Positions 7,510-16,261 of a DNA stretch of 25,789 bases are shown here, piece by piece (the stretch's first letter is position 1; the number at the start of each line of letters is the position of its first letter). A program made the position numbers and the translations under genes. The notes beneath the pieces are model-generated. The model was given only the letters and a program-made list of their open reading frames with translations, had not been told where the DNA came from and made no database searches. Origin of the DNA: Chloroflexota bacterium (lineage in GTDB: Bacteria > Chloroflexota > Dehalococcoidia > SM23-28-2 > RBG-16-64-32); contig VBJT01000128.1 of NCBI GenBank assembly GCA_005880075.1, positions 1-25,789 of the forward strand, written 5' to 3'.

Positions 7510-8599
7510 GCGTTGCCGGGATGTCTAACTTTATGCCCGGGCCCATCGTTGTCGTAACGGTCATGCTGCGGATGTACTGTCCCTTCGCGCCCGCTGGCTT
7601 CTCACGCACGATGGCGTCGATCAGCGAGCTCAGGTTCTCGACTAACGCTTCTTCCGCAAAGCTCACCTTGCCGAACGGGACGTGCACGAGGTTCGTCCGG
7701 TCGGTGCGAAACTCTACTCGGCCCTGCTTCGAGTCGCGGATCGCTTTCGGCAGGTCCTGGGGCTCGACGACCGTATTCGTGCGGGGGTTCGGCATCAGCC
7801 CGCGCGGGCCGAGGACGCGCCCCAATCGCCCCACCTTACCCATCATCTCTTTAACGGCCAGGGCCACCTCGAACTCCAGCCAGCCGCCTTCTATCCGCTT
7901 GATCAGGTCGTCGGCGCCGACGAGGTCCGCGCCGGCCTGCTCGGCGTTCCTCGCCGCCTCGCCCTCCGCGAAAACCACTACGCGCTGGCCTTTGCCGAGC
8001 CCGTGCGGCAGGACGAGAGTGCCCCGCAGCTGCTGGTCGGCGTGACGTGTGTCCAGCCCCGTCCTGATGTGTAGTTCGACCGATTCGTCGAAATTCGCGT
8101 AAGCGGTTTCTTTTACCAGCGAAACGGCTTCTTTCGCCTCGTACGTCCGCGCGCGATCTATCTTCTCGAGCGCCGCCCGGTATTTCTTGCCCCGCTGGGC
8201 CATTAATAGCCCGGGAATCGGAATCAATTTCCCGTGAACCGTGTCAACACCGAGTAGGAATTGTTCGAGCGTGACGACACCAATCAGCGCGGAATCCGCC
8301 TCCTCTCCGAAGACGCAAGTGGTCGTTCGAACTTTTCCTTCAAGGCGGATCGGCACCTCTCCAACGTCTTTAGTGACCGGAGTGCCGTCCGCCAGAGTAA
8401 ACGCCTCTTTATAGCGCGGAGCCACTCCAAGATCGTTGAGAACCCGCCTTGGAAGTACCGAGAATGTAGCTCCCGTGTCCACGTTCGCGACAATTTCAAC
8501 AAATCGGGACTCATCCGGAGTCCCAACCTCCACGGTTATATCAACGTGTCCAATCGGCCCATCTCCCATTAACACCCATGCACGACCTTGAATAACCAT
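7481..8599 (-). CDS. rplA: Retropepsin-like aspartic protease domain fused to ribosomal protein L1
   Basis: One uninterrupted 372-codon frame. Residues 11-132 match the small clan AA (retropepsin-like) proteases: HVDITVEVG, catalytic DTGA at 41-44, LADGTPV, the hydrophobic-hydrophobic-Gly motif LIG at 105-107, and the typical ending LIPIPGLLM. Residue 133 is the Met of a normal complete L1 (MAQRGKKYRAALEKIDRA; later HADQQLRGT, GRVLGPRGLMPNP, TMGPGIKLD). The junction reads CTA TTA ATG GCC with no stop. ATG 8599 is chosen as the start because it lies 7 nt after rplK with GGAGATAGGA upstream; M11 is an alternative. The internal L1 ATG (8203) has no clear ribosome site, so L1 seems to depend on translation of the protease. 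The protease half looks AT-richer than its neighbours, hinting at insertion. Confidence 0.9.
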   Translation of the reverse strand: MVIQGRAWVLMGDGPIGHVDITVEVGTPDESRFVEIVANVDTGATFSVLPRRVLNDLGVAPRYKEAFTLADGTPVTKDVGEVPIRLEGKVRTTTCVFGEEADSALIGVVTLEQFLLGVDTVHGKLIPIPGLLMAQRGKKYRAALEKIDRARTYEAKEAVSLVKETAYANFDESVELHIRTGLDTRHADQQLRGTLVLPHGLGKGQRVVVFAEGEAARNAEQAGADLVGADDLIKRIEGGWLEFEVALAVKEMMGKVGRLGRVLGPRGLMPNPRTNTVVEPQDLPKAIRDSKQGRVEFRTDRTNLVHVPFGKVSFAEEALVENLSSLIDAIVREKPAGAKGQYIRSMTVTTTMGPGIKLDIPATLSTTTGAGV

Positions 8600-8606
8600 C
8601 GTCCAA

Positions 8607-9029
8607 CTATCCTATCTCCACGCCCATGCTGCGCGCCGTGCCCTCCACCATTCGCATCGCCGCATCAACGTCGTTGGCGTTGAGGTCCTTCATCTTCGCC
8701 TCGGCTATCTGCTTGACCTGCGCGCGGCTCAACGTTCCCACTTTCTCGCGCTTCTGCGTGGGACTGCCCTTCTCGATCCCCAGCGCCTTGCGGATCAGGT
8801 CCGAGGCCGGCGGCGTCTTCAAAGCAAATGTGAACGAGCGGTCCTCGAAGACGGTAATCTCGACGGGAATGATGCTGCCGGCGTCGCGCGCCGTGCGCTC
8901 GTTGTACTCCTTGCAGAAGGCCATGATGTTCGCGCCATGCTGGCCGAGCGCGGGGCCCACCGGCGGCGCCGGCGTCGCCTGGCCCGCCTGTAGTTGAAGC
9001 TTGATAATCGCTCTTATCTTCTTAGCCAT
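8607..9029 (-). CDS. rplK: Ribosomal protein L11
   Basis: 140 residues, normal length. The N-terminal domain has the conserved LQLQAGQATPAPPVGPALGQ and HGANIMAFCKEYN; the C-terminal rRNA-binding domain has KTPPASDLIRKALGIEKGS and DLNANDVDAAMRMVEGTARS. It binds 23S rRNA at the GTPase-associated centre beside L10. GAGCAGGC precedes ATG 9029. The stop is followed after 7 nt by the fused rplA frame, and its last codons form part of that gene's ribosome site. Confidence 0.97.
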   Translation of the reverse strand: MAKKIRAIIKLQLQAGQATPAPPVGPALGQHGANIMAFCKEYNERTARDAGSIIPVEITVFEDRSFTFALKTPPASDLIRKALGIEKGSPTQKREKVGTLSRAQVKQIAEAKMKDLNANDVDAAMRMVEGTARSMGVEIG

Positions 9030-9103
9030 GCCTGCTCGCTATCACACTTTCCGAAATTGGTTTCCAGGTCGATGGTTTGCGGGTTTGCAGTTCGACGGTT
9101 TGC

Positions 9104-9778
9104 CTAGAGCCGTTCCACCTGGAGGAAGTCGAGTTCTACCGGTGTCTCGCGTCCGAAAATCGATACCGCTACCTTGACCTTGCCCTTCTCAGTGTTGATC
9201 TCTTCGACCGTGCCCACGAAATCTGCAAACGGGCCGTCTACCACGCGCACGCTCTGACCCTGCTGGAACCCGACCTTCACGCGCGGCTCATCCGCTCGCA
9301 TCTGCTTCATGATGGAAAGCACCTCGGCCCTCTCCAGCGGCGTCGGAGCTGTCCCTGAGCCGACGAATCCCGTTACCCCGGGTGAGTTGCGTACCACCGT
9401 CCAGCCCTTGCTCGAAAGCGCCTTGTCCTGCTCGGTCGCCTTCGGGTCTTCCTGCTTCAGTGTGATCATCTGCACGAGTACGTAGCCCGGGAAGATCTTC
9501 CGAGGCACCGTTCGGCGCTGACCTTCCTTGATCTCGATCTCATCGACTGAGGGAACCACCACCCTGAAGACGAGCTCCTCCGCATCCATCGATTTGATCC
9601 GCTGCTCGAGGTTGGTCTTCACCTTATCCTCGTAGCCGGAATAGGTGTGGATCACGTACCAGGAGCGCCCGTCCGCGAACAGTTCATCTTCCCTGATCGG
9701 CGCCTGACCATTCCCCGAACGCTCGGGGGCGGACTCTTCGGCGGCCGCTTGTTCCACCGCCTTCCTCTTCTTCGGCAA
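9104..9778 (-). CDS. nusG: Transcription termination/antitermination factor NusG
   Basis: 224 residues. A charged N-terminal extension (1-38) precedes the NGN domain (WYVIHTYSGYEDKVKTNLEQ, PRKIFPGYVLVQM, VVRNSPGVTGFVG) and a C-terminal KOW domain (VRVVDGPFADFVGTVEEIN). NusG binds RNA polymerase and couples it to Rho or ribosomes. The NGN domain contains an unusual charged insert, KQEDPKATEQDKALSSKG, before the conserved VVRNSPGV strand. The start codon is TTG (9778), supported by AGGGTGATC upstream; secE ends 12 nt before. Confidence 0.95.
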   Translation of the reverse strand: MPKKRKAVEQAAAEESAPERSGNGQAPIREDELFADGRSWYVIHTYSGYEDKVKTNLEQRIKSMDAEELVFRVVVPSVDEIEIKEGQRRTVPRKIFPGYVLVQMITLKQEDPKATEQDKALSSKGWTVVRNSPGVTGFVGSGTAPTPLERAEVLSIMKQMRADEPRVKVGFQQGQSVRVVDGPFADFVGTVEEINTEKGKVKVAVSIFGRETPVELDFLQVERL

Positions 9779-9790
9779 GCTCAGATCACC

Positions 9791-10111
9791 CTAGCTAAGC
9801 AACGTCTTCTCGATCAACCAGCCGAAGCCGATGTCGATGGCTCCCAGAACCGCACCCAGGATGACCGTGACGACTACCACAACGATCGTCAGGTAGACCA
9901 CATCATCCCGCGTCGGCCAGACGACCTTCCGCAGCTCGTTAATTATGTCCATCACGAAGCGCGGCCGCCAACCGAACGTTCCAGCCCGGCCCGCCGCGCC
10001 TTTCGCCGTGCCCGCGCTGCCCGCCGCCGCGCGTGGTATTGCTCGAGGTGTTCTTACTCCCGGGCGTTCCTTTGGCTCCTTGAGGCGTTGTCTGCGCAGC
10101 GAACGGTTCAT
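9791..10111 (-). CDS. secE: Preprotein translocase subunit SecE
   Basis: 106 residues. The conserved cytoplasmic amphipathic stretch MDIINELRKVVWPTRDDVV is followed by one membrane helix (about 71-95, YLTIVVVVVTVILGAVLGAI). An N-terminal extension of about 50 Arg/Ala/Gly-rich residues is longer than in the minimal SecE. It starts at ATG 10111 with AGGA 7 nt upstream, 9 nt after rpmG. SecE stabilises the SecYG channel. Confidence 0.95.
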   Translation of the reverse strand: MNRSLRRQRLKEPKERPGVRTPRAIPRAAAGSAGTAKGAAGRAGTFGWRPRFVMDIINELRKVVWPTRDDVVYLTIVVVVVTVILGAVLGAIDIGFGWLIEKTLLS

Positions 10112-10120
10112 AGCTCTATC

Positions 10121-10285
10121 CTAGCGCACTTCGCGGTGTGCCCGGTGCGTCCGGCAGCGCGGACAGAACTTTCGCAGCTCTATCCGGTCTGGATCGTTCC
10201 GCCTGTTCTTCTGCGTAGTGTAGGTCCGCTGACGGCACTCCGTGCACGCCAGGTCGATTACCACCCGGTCCTCTTTCTTGGCCAC
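10121..10285 (-). CDS. rpmG: Ribosomal protein L33
   Basis: 54 residues, MAKKEDRVVIDLACTECRQR to the C-terminus, with CTEC and CPRC pairs: the zinc-binding form of L33. It starts with GTG 10285, only 2 nt after the tuf stop, and its ribosome site AGGAG lies in the last codons of tuf (AGGAGTAG), so translation is tightly coupled. The rpmG-secE-nusG order is widely conserved in bacteria. Confidence 0.95.
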   Translation of the reverse strand: MAKKEDRVVIDLACTECRQRTYTTQKNRRNDPDRIELRKFCPRCRTHRAHREVR

Positions 10286-10287
10286 TG

Positions 10288-11421
<1,134 letters not shown>

Positions 11422-11590
11422 GCGGGAATCCCTCCTGTTATCGTTCCCGGGTCAGTGGCCGGGCGAGCCGGCCCGATGTCTCCATGATAACCCGGCTAGT
11501 AACAACGGTGAACATCTTATGCCCGGCGCAGCCCTGGGCTCCGAGGGTCAGCAAGTGCCCTTGTCTCATTTCCCATTCGTCATTTCCCAC
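11422..11590 (-). other. tRNA-to-tuf spacer / tuf leader
   Basis: The 169-nt spacer contains a near-repeat TCATTTCCCA-TTCG-TCATTTCCCA (11565-11588), a stable hairpin GGCCGG/CCGGCC (11457-11473) and the tuf ribosome site. No promoter of good quality is visible, so tuf is probably read through from the tRNA promoter, with the hairpin as a possible processing site. Confidence 0.45.
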
Positions 11591-11666
11591 TGGAGCCCAC
11601 GACCGGACTCGAACCGGTGACCCCGTTCTTACCAAGAACGTGCTCTACCAACTGAGCTACGTGGGC
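11591..11666 (-). tRNA. tRNA-Thr(GGT)
   Basis: Full cloverleaf on the minus strand: acceptor GCCCACG/CGTGGGC, D-arm GCTC/GAGC, anticodon stem CGTTC/GAACG around loop TTGGTAA (anticodon GGT), T-arm ACCGG TTCGAGT CCGGT, and an encoded CCA. It is the tRNA closest to tuf, like thrT before tufB in E. coli. Confidence 0.97.
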
Positions 11667-11706
11667 GAAATGCAAATTCCGCTCCCATCTTCTCATATCG
11701 ACCGCT

Positions 11707-11792
11707 TGGTGGCGGGGGGAGGATTCGAACCTCCGTAGCCCGAAGGCGGCGAGTTTACAGCCCGCTGCAATTGTCCACTCTGCCACCCCGCC
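11707..11792 (-). tRNA. tRNA-Tyr(GTA)
   Basis: 86 nt with acceptor GGCGGGG/CCCCGCC, anticodon loop CTGTAAA (GTA), a long variable arm as expected for tRNA-Tyr, T-arm GGAGG TTCGAAT CCTCC, and an encoded CCA. It lies 40 nt before tRNA-Thr(GGT) in the same transcript. Confidence 0.97.
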
Positions 11793-11811
11793 ATCGCTCG
11801 GGAACTAAATT

Positions 11812-11860
11812 GTAGCTGCGGGCCTTCAGGCCTGCCGGACAGATAAAGCCCTGCAGCTAC
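11812..11860. repeat. Palindromic element between tRNA genes
   Basis: GTAGCTGCGGG (from 11812) pairs with CCCTGCAGCTAC (ending 11860) with one bulge, and the loop holds an inner hairpin GGCCTTCAGGCC. A 49-bp imperfect palindrome of this form is typical of dispersed REP-like elements; here it sits between two tRNA genes of one transcript, so it could also act in processing. Confidence 0.6.
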
Positions 11861-11870
11861 GCCTTTATTC

Positions 11871-11945
11871 TGGAGCCGAAGGGGGGAGTCGAACCCCCAA
11901 CCTAGCGATTACAAATCGCTTGCGCTACCGTTGCGCCACTTCGGC
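11871..11945 (-). tRNA. tRNA-Thr(TGT)
   Basis: 75 nt with acceptor GCCGAAG/CTTCGGC, D-arm GCGC/GCGC, anticodon stem AGCGA/TCGCT around TTTGTAA (TGT), T-arm GGGGG TTCGACT CCCCC, and an encoded CCA. It is the first gene of the tRNA-tuf transcript, the position of thrU in E. coli. Confidence 0.97.
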
Positions 11946-12021
11946 GCTGTGCCCTGTAACGGACCGCCGCTCCAGTCGAGAGCGAACCAAAAAAAGACGC
12001 CCCCTCGGAGCGACCAACGTA

Positions 12022-12049
12022 AGTATAGCAGGAATGGACGCCTAGTCAA
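12022..12049 (-). promoter_or_regulatory. Promoter of the tRNA-tuf operon
   Basis: On the minus strand, TTGACT (12049-12044), a 16-nt spacer and TATACT (12027-12022) form a strong sigma-70-type promoter about 70 nt before tRNA-Thr(TGT). No other good promoter is seen before tuf, so it probably drives the tRNAs and the translation genes. Confidence 0.75.
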
Positions 12050-12314
12050 TGGACGCCGAACCACGGCCATTTCTGGGTCGTTCCGGGTTCCCCCGTTCCC
12101 GCTCAGTCGTTCGAACCAGCGCTCGAAGGGCCGTTAGGCAGAACCGACGCCCGCTAGCCCCTCCTGCCTTGCCCGGCTCCGCCGGGGCCGGCGGGTCGAA
12201 GCCGAACGTCCGCGCATCCCGTAGGGCCGAAGCAACCGCGAGACCGCGCCGCGCAATCCACGGCCTTCCTCGGTTCCTGCGCCCTTAGCTCCCGCCGCCG
12301 CACAGCCCCAGGCC
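12050..12314. other. Intergenic region with decayed 3' fragment of a peptidase gene
   Basis: No gene is supported here. Bases 12175-12215 match 12337-12377, the C-terminal codons of the adjacent S9 peptidase, at 35 of 41 positions without gaps, and on the minus strand still read RTFGFDPPAPAEP against ARIFGFDPPDSAEP. Upstream of the match nothing further aligns by eye. Confidence 0.55.
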
Positions 12315-14246
12315 CTAAAGGTTCTCGATTTCCACCGGCTCCGCGGAGTCTGGCGGGTCGAAGCCGAAGATCCGCGCGTAGAAGTACAGTTCACCGCCGA
12401 GCGCCTTCTTGATCGTCTCCGCGCGCCGGAAGCCGTGTTGCTCGCCTTCAAACGGCAGGTACGCCACCGGGATGCCCTTCTTCCGCAGCGCTTCGACGAT
12501 CATCTCGGCCTGATTCGGCGGCACGACCTTATCTTCGAGCCCTTGCAGCACAATCATCGGCGCCTTGAACCCGTCCACATGGTGAATGGGCGACCGCTCC
12601 AGGTACAGGTCGCGGCGCTCCGGGTAGGGGCCGATCAGCCCGTCCAGGTAGCGCGATTCGAACTTGTGGGTGTCCTTGGCGAGCGCCTCCAGGTCGCTCA
12701 CTCCGAAGTAGCTCGCCCCTGCCTTGAACACGTCGCGGAAGGCCAATGAGGCGAGTGTCGTATAGCCGCCGGCGCTGGCTCCCCGGATGGCCAGACGTTC
12801 CCCATCCACGTCTCCCCGCCGTGCGAGATAGAGCGCGGCGTTGACGCAGTCATCGATGTCGACGATCCCCCATTTGCCGTTCAGCCGCTCGCGGTACTCG
12901 CGGCCGTAGCCGGTGCTGCCGCCGTAGTTCACGTCCACAACCGCGATCCCCCGGCTCGTCCAGAACTGGACCGAGAGGTTCAGCTGGCTCGCCGTTGCGC
13001 CCGTGGGCCCGCCGTGGCTGATGACCAGCAGCGGCGGCCGCTCGCCATCCGGGGCGCGGCAGTCCTCGTTCGTCGGGGCGTAGTAGAAGGCATGGGCAGT
13101 CATACCCCCCGCGGTGGGAAACTCGATGGCCTCTGCGACCGAGATGTAGCCTTTCTTGATCTCAACGCTGCTCGACCGCCGAAGCACTTCGACGGCGCCG
13201 GTCTCCACGTCCAGCTCGACCGCCGCCACCGACTCAGTCGGAGACGCGCCGAGGAACACCACCTTGTTGTCGTACGCCCGCAACCCCGTGATGTCGGTGT
13301 ACGGCGTATGAATCTCTCTGCGCCGCCCCGTCTCCGGCTCGATGACCGCAAGCTTCGACTGACCATCGTCCTCGTACGAACAGACAAGGGCGCCGTTGGC
13401 CATCACCGCATACGTCCGCATGCCAAACACCCACTGCGGCAGGCCGAACTCCGACGCCATTTCCCACACCGGCTGGACCTCCTCGCCGTGCCACCGGTAC
13501 AGGTTCCACCAGCCGCTGCGGTCGGACACGAAGTAGAGCGACCCGTCCGGCGACCACTCGGGCTGGAAGATCGACTCCTTGCGCCCGCCTGCGACCAGCC
13601 TGGGACCGCGGAGACTCCCGTCATCATTGACATCGGCCACCCACAACTCGGTACCGTCCCACGGCATGTTGGGGTGGTTCCAGGAGAGCCACGCGAGCCG
13701 CGAACCGTCGCCCGTCAACCGCGGGTTCGAATAGAAATCGTTCCCGCCGACAAGCACATCTCCTTCGCCTCCCCGCTCGGCATCCACGCCCACGATCGTG
13801 TTTACGGCCTCGCGAGATGCCTCCCGGTGGTCTTCGCGGACGCAGATGAGGCGCCCCCTCTTTGCGTCCAGCACAGCGTCGGCGTAGCGGATGTCTGCCG
13901 CCGGAGTAAGCGGTTGCGGCCCCGACCCGGCTGTCTGCCGGTAGAGCCGCTGGTCTTCAAAGTTCGAGAAGCACAGCACACCGTTCGCCGGCAGGTACGA
14001 TCCGCCGCCGTACTCGTGCACCGTCGTGCGCGCGTTGAACCCCGGCGGAGTGACGTCCGAAGTGCGTCCGTCCGCAGCGCGCCGCACAACGACATACCGC
14101 CCGCCCTCCGCCGGTCGCTGCTCCAGCCAGTAGATGTCCCGGCGATCCACCGCGACCTCCCGCAGCATAATCGTCTCCGCGACGATAAGGTCCGCCGTTA
14201 TCGGCGATTTCCAAGCCCCAAACGGGGCGACATTCTTCTCAGCCAA
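12315..14246 (-). CDS. S9 family prolyl oligopeptidase / acylaminoacyl-peptidase
   Basis: 643 residues. The N-terminal two thirds (to about 390) is a beta-propeller with repeats such as SRLAWLSWNHPNMPW and PEWSPDGSLYFVSDRSG. The C-terminal alpha/beta-hydrolase domain has the oxyanion HGGPTG motif, Ser491 in RGASAGGY, Asp572 in GLEDKVVPP and His604 in EGEQHGF, a full catalytic triad. No signal peptide is seen, so it is probably a cytoplasmic peptidase that trims short or blocked peptides. The start codon is TTG (14246) with AGGAGA 6 nt upstream. It is transcribed alone; a decayed C-terminal fragment of a second copy lies downstream. Confidence 0.92.
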   Translation of the reverse strand: MAEKNVAPFGAWKSPITADLIVAETIMLREVAVDRRDIYWLEQRPAEGGRYVVVRRAADGRTSDVTPPGFNARTTVHEYGGGSYLPANGVLCFSNFEDQRLYRQTAGSGPQPLTPAADIRYADAVLDAKRGRLICVREDHREASREAVNTIVGVDAERGGEGDVLVGGNDFYSNPRLTGDGSRLAWLSWNHPNMPWDGTELWVADVNDDGSLRGPRLVAGGRKESIFQPEWSPDGSLYFVSDRSGWWNLYRWHGEEVQPVWEMASEFGLPQWVFGMRTYAVMANGALVCSYEDDGQSKLAVIEPETGRRREIHTPYTDITGLRAYDNKVVFLGASPTESVAAVELDVETGAVEVLRRSSSVEIKKGYISVAEAIEFPTAGGMTAHAFYYAPTNEDCRAPDGERPPLLVISHGGPTGATASQLNLSVQFWTSRGIAVVDVNYGGSTGYGREYRERLNGKWGIVDIDDCVNAALYLARRGDVDGERLAIRGASAGGYTTLASLAFRDVFKAGASYFGVSDLEALAKDTHKFESRYLDGLIGPYPERRDLYLERSPIHHVDGFKAPMIVLQGLEDKVVPPNQAEMIVEALRKKGIPVAYLPFEGEQHGFRRAETIKKALGGELYFYARIFGFDPPDSAEPVEIENL

Positions 14247-14287
14247 GATGATTCTCCTTCAGTCAGTGGCCCGCATATTTGTCCGAA

Positions 14288-14293
14288 AGTATA
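14288..14293 (-). promoter_or_regulatory. Probable -10 box of the S9 peptidase gene
   Basis: TATACT on the minus strand lies 41 nt before the TTG start, leaving a short leader that contains the ribosome site. No good -35 is visible at 16-18 nt. Confidence 0.45.
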
Positions 14294-14368
14294 GTGCCCA
14301 GTCGACATGGTCGTCCGAGTTTACCTATCTACGGAGCGGACCGGAGGCGATCTCACCCCAATGAAGTA

Positions 14369-14542
14369 CCCTAACTCCCCAAACGAACGACCCCTCCATC
14401 GTCGCCCAGGGCTACGACGCCCTATACGACGCCATGCCCCGCCGCCCCACCCTCCTCCGCCTCTGGAAGTCGTAGACTCGCCGGGGAAAGTCGTAGACTC
14501 GCTTCGGGAGAGCAGCTCGTCGCCGCCCTGACTACCCCGACG
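14369..14542 (+). pseudogene. Truncated 5' copy of the methyltransferase at 15062
   Basis: Bases 14369-14468 match 14999-15106 closely (ATCGTCGCCCAGGGCTACGA, then CCCTCCTCCGCCTCTGGAA), giving IVAQGYDALYDAMPRRPTLL then RLWKS and a TAG at 14473. The stop lies in a 15-nt direct repeat AAGTCGTAGACTCGC (14467-14481 and 14488-14502, period 21). After it CTGACTACCCCGACG resembles the parent again. The start codon is lost. It is a dead partial duplicate. Confidence 0.75.
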
Positions 14543-14617
14543 TAGAATCGCGCTGGATTTCAAAGGGGGTGAATGTGTGGTGATATCATCGTTTCCCACA
14601 AGGAGGACCGTTGGGCC

Positions 14618-14944
14618 ATGGCTTTCTATTTGACTCGCTTCAGCTATACGCCGGAAACCTGGGCTCGACTGATGAAGAACCCCGAAGACCGCCGCGAAGC
14701 TGCACGTAAATACGTCGAATCAGTCGGCGGGAAGCTGCATGGCTTCTGGTACGCCTTCGGCGCGTACGACGGCTACACCCTCTGGGAGGCGCCGGACAAC
14801 GTCTCGATGGCCGCAGTGGCGATCGCCATCGGCGGCGGTGGCGCCTTGTCGAAAATAGAGACGACGCCGCTGCTCACAGTCGAGGAGACCCTGGATGCGC
14901 TTGGCCGCGCGCGCGACGTCGCCTACCGGCCGCCCGGATCGTAA
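14618..14944 (+). CDS. GYD domain protein
   Basis: 108 residues beginning MAFYLTRFSYTPETWARLMK, with AARKYVESVGGKLHGFWYAF and the GAYDGYTLWEAPD motif that defines the GYD family of ferredoxin-like fold proteins. Their biochemical role is unknown to me. ATG 14618 is chosen because AAGGAGG lies 10 nt upstream and the family normally starts this way; an upstream ATG at 14573 would add 15 atypical residues. The gene stands between a dead methyltransferase fragment and its parent. Confidence 0.85.
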   Translation: MAFYLTRFSYTPETWARLMKNPEDRREAARKYVESVGGKLHGFWYAFGAYDGYTLWEAPDNVSMAAVAIAIGGGGALSKIETTPLLTVEETLDALGRARDVAYRPPGS

Positions 14945-15061
14945 TCGAGTGTCCACCCACGGGACAGCGCCGGTGCCTCAGCATCGCGAAGGAGTAACCT
15001 AACCCCAAAATGACCGACCCCCTCGATCGTCGCCCAGGGCTACGACGCCGTCTACGACGCG

Positions 15062-15805
15062 ATGCCCCGCAGCCCTACCCTCCTCCGCCTCTGGAAAGAC
15101 CTCGTCGCGGGCCCCGACTACCCCGACGACTTCTATCACATCAGCTTCATCACCCTCCCGGACCTCCGCCACCTCGCCCGCACCCTCAACCTCTCCCCCG
15201 GCTCGCGCTTCAGCGACGTCGCCTGCGGCATGGGCGGCCCCGCCCTCTGGATCGCCCGCGATACCCGCGCCCACCTCTTCGGCGTCGACCTCTCCCCCGT
15301 CGCCGTCGCCCACGCCGATAAGCGCGCGCAAAGCCTTGGCCTCGCCGCTATGGCGGACTTCTCTCCAGGCAGCTTCGCCGACACCGGCCTCGAGACCGCC
15401 TCCATGGACGCCGCGATGAGCGTCGACGCCCTCCAGTACGCCCCCGACAAGGCCGCCGCCCTCCGCGAATTCGCGCGCATCCTCCGGCCGGAAGGCACGC
15501 TAGCCTTCTTCGCCTTCGAGCTCGACCCGGAACGCGCCCGCGGCCTCCCGGTCATCGGCGACGACCCCGTCGGCGACTATCGCCCTCCCCTCCACGACGC
15601 CGGCTTCGATGTCCTCCAGTACGACCAGACCCCCAACTGGCACGATCGCCTCTTCACCGCCTACCGCGCCGTCATCGACGCCCAGGACGCCCTGCGCCGG
15701 GAAATGGGCGAGCCCGCAACTGCCGCCATCCTCAGCGAAATGACCCTCACCCTCGACCGCGACATCTACGGCGGCCGGGTCTTCGCCCTCGCCCGCCGCG
15801 TGTAG
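15062..15805 (+). CDS. SAM-dependent methyltransferase, probable frameshift at the native start
   Basis: Motif I is DVACGMGGPAL, followed by LFGVDLSPVAV, SMDAAMSVDALQYAPDKAAA and ILRPEGTLAFFAFE: a class I small-molecule methyltransferase. The frame continues upstream of ATG 15062 with SIVAQGYDAVYDA, the residues also encoded by the decayed copy at 14369, so translation probably once began at ATG 15010 (MTDPS...). A run of five C at 15018-15022, where four would fit, puts that ATG out of frame. As it stands, the protein must start at 15062 and loses about 17 residues, or the run is a sequencing error. No ribosome site is clear for 15062. Confidence 0.82.
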   Translation: MPRSPTLLRLWKDLVAGPDYPDDFYHISFITLPDLRHLARTLNLSPGSRFSDVACGMGGPALWIARDTRAHLFGVDLSPVAVAHADKRAQSLGLAAMADFSPGSFADTGLETASMDAAMSVDALQYAPDKAAALREFARILRPEGTLAFFAFELDPERARGLPVIGDDPVGDYRPPLHDAGFDVLQYDQTPNWHDRLFTAYRAVIDAQDALRREMGEPATAAILSEMTLTLDRDIYGGRVFALARRV

Positions 15806-16261
15806 GAACGGCAGCTTCGTCGCCCTGCATCCGCGGCGAACAACTCCCCTTTCCGCTCGTCCTGAGGCTCTCGAAGGACCGAGCGGGGTCACCACGCCAC
15901 TCCCTCCGGTCATCCTGACGCAGGAAGGATCTGTCCGAGCCGCGCCGGTGACGCACCGATCACCTCCGGGACTGTGCAGCCCCGATCTCTCTCAGCCCGA
16001 ACCTTCACGGTCCGGCGCATCCATTCCTTTGAGTGAAGCGGGTCAAGGGCTCTCCCGGAATTTGGGCGATGAGCGTCACGATAAGCATCCGCATCACCTT
16101 TCAGATCGAAGCCGACAGCGTGCTGCTGCGGCGTATCGGCCCTCACACCAAATCCTCCGCCGGCCCGTAAGATTCCAGTGCCATTTCCCCCTTAGACTTC
16201 TCGCCCCCGCGCGCTACTCTGAAACCAAGAAGCTCTTAGTTTCGTCCATCGAGGAGGATGT
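15806..16261. other. Intergenic region with palindromic fragments
   Basis: No gene is supported in these 456 bases; a 33-codon frame at 16070 resembles nothing I know. A hairpin element CCGCTCG-TCCT...AGGA-CGAGCGG occupies 15853-15886, and GTCATCCTGACGCAGGAAGGAT (partial, 15910-15932) looks like a fragment of the same type. GAGGAGG at 16252 is the ribosome site of the next gene. Confidence 0.5.

Noticed and set aside
13014..14294. A 426-codon plus-strand frame opposite the S9 peptidase.
   Set aside because: Arg/His/Pro-rich sequence with no motif, antisense to a gene with an intact catalytic triad: a normal GC-rich shadow.
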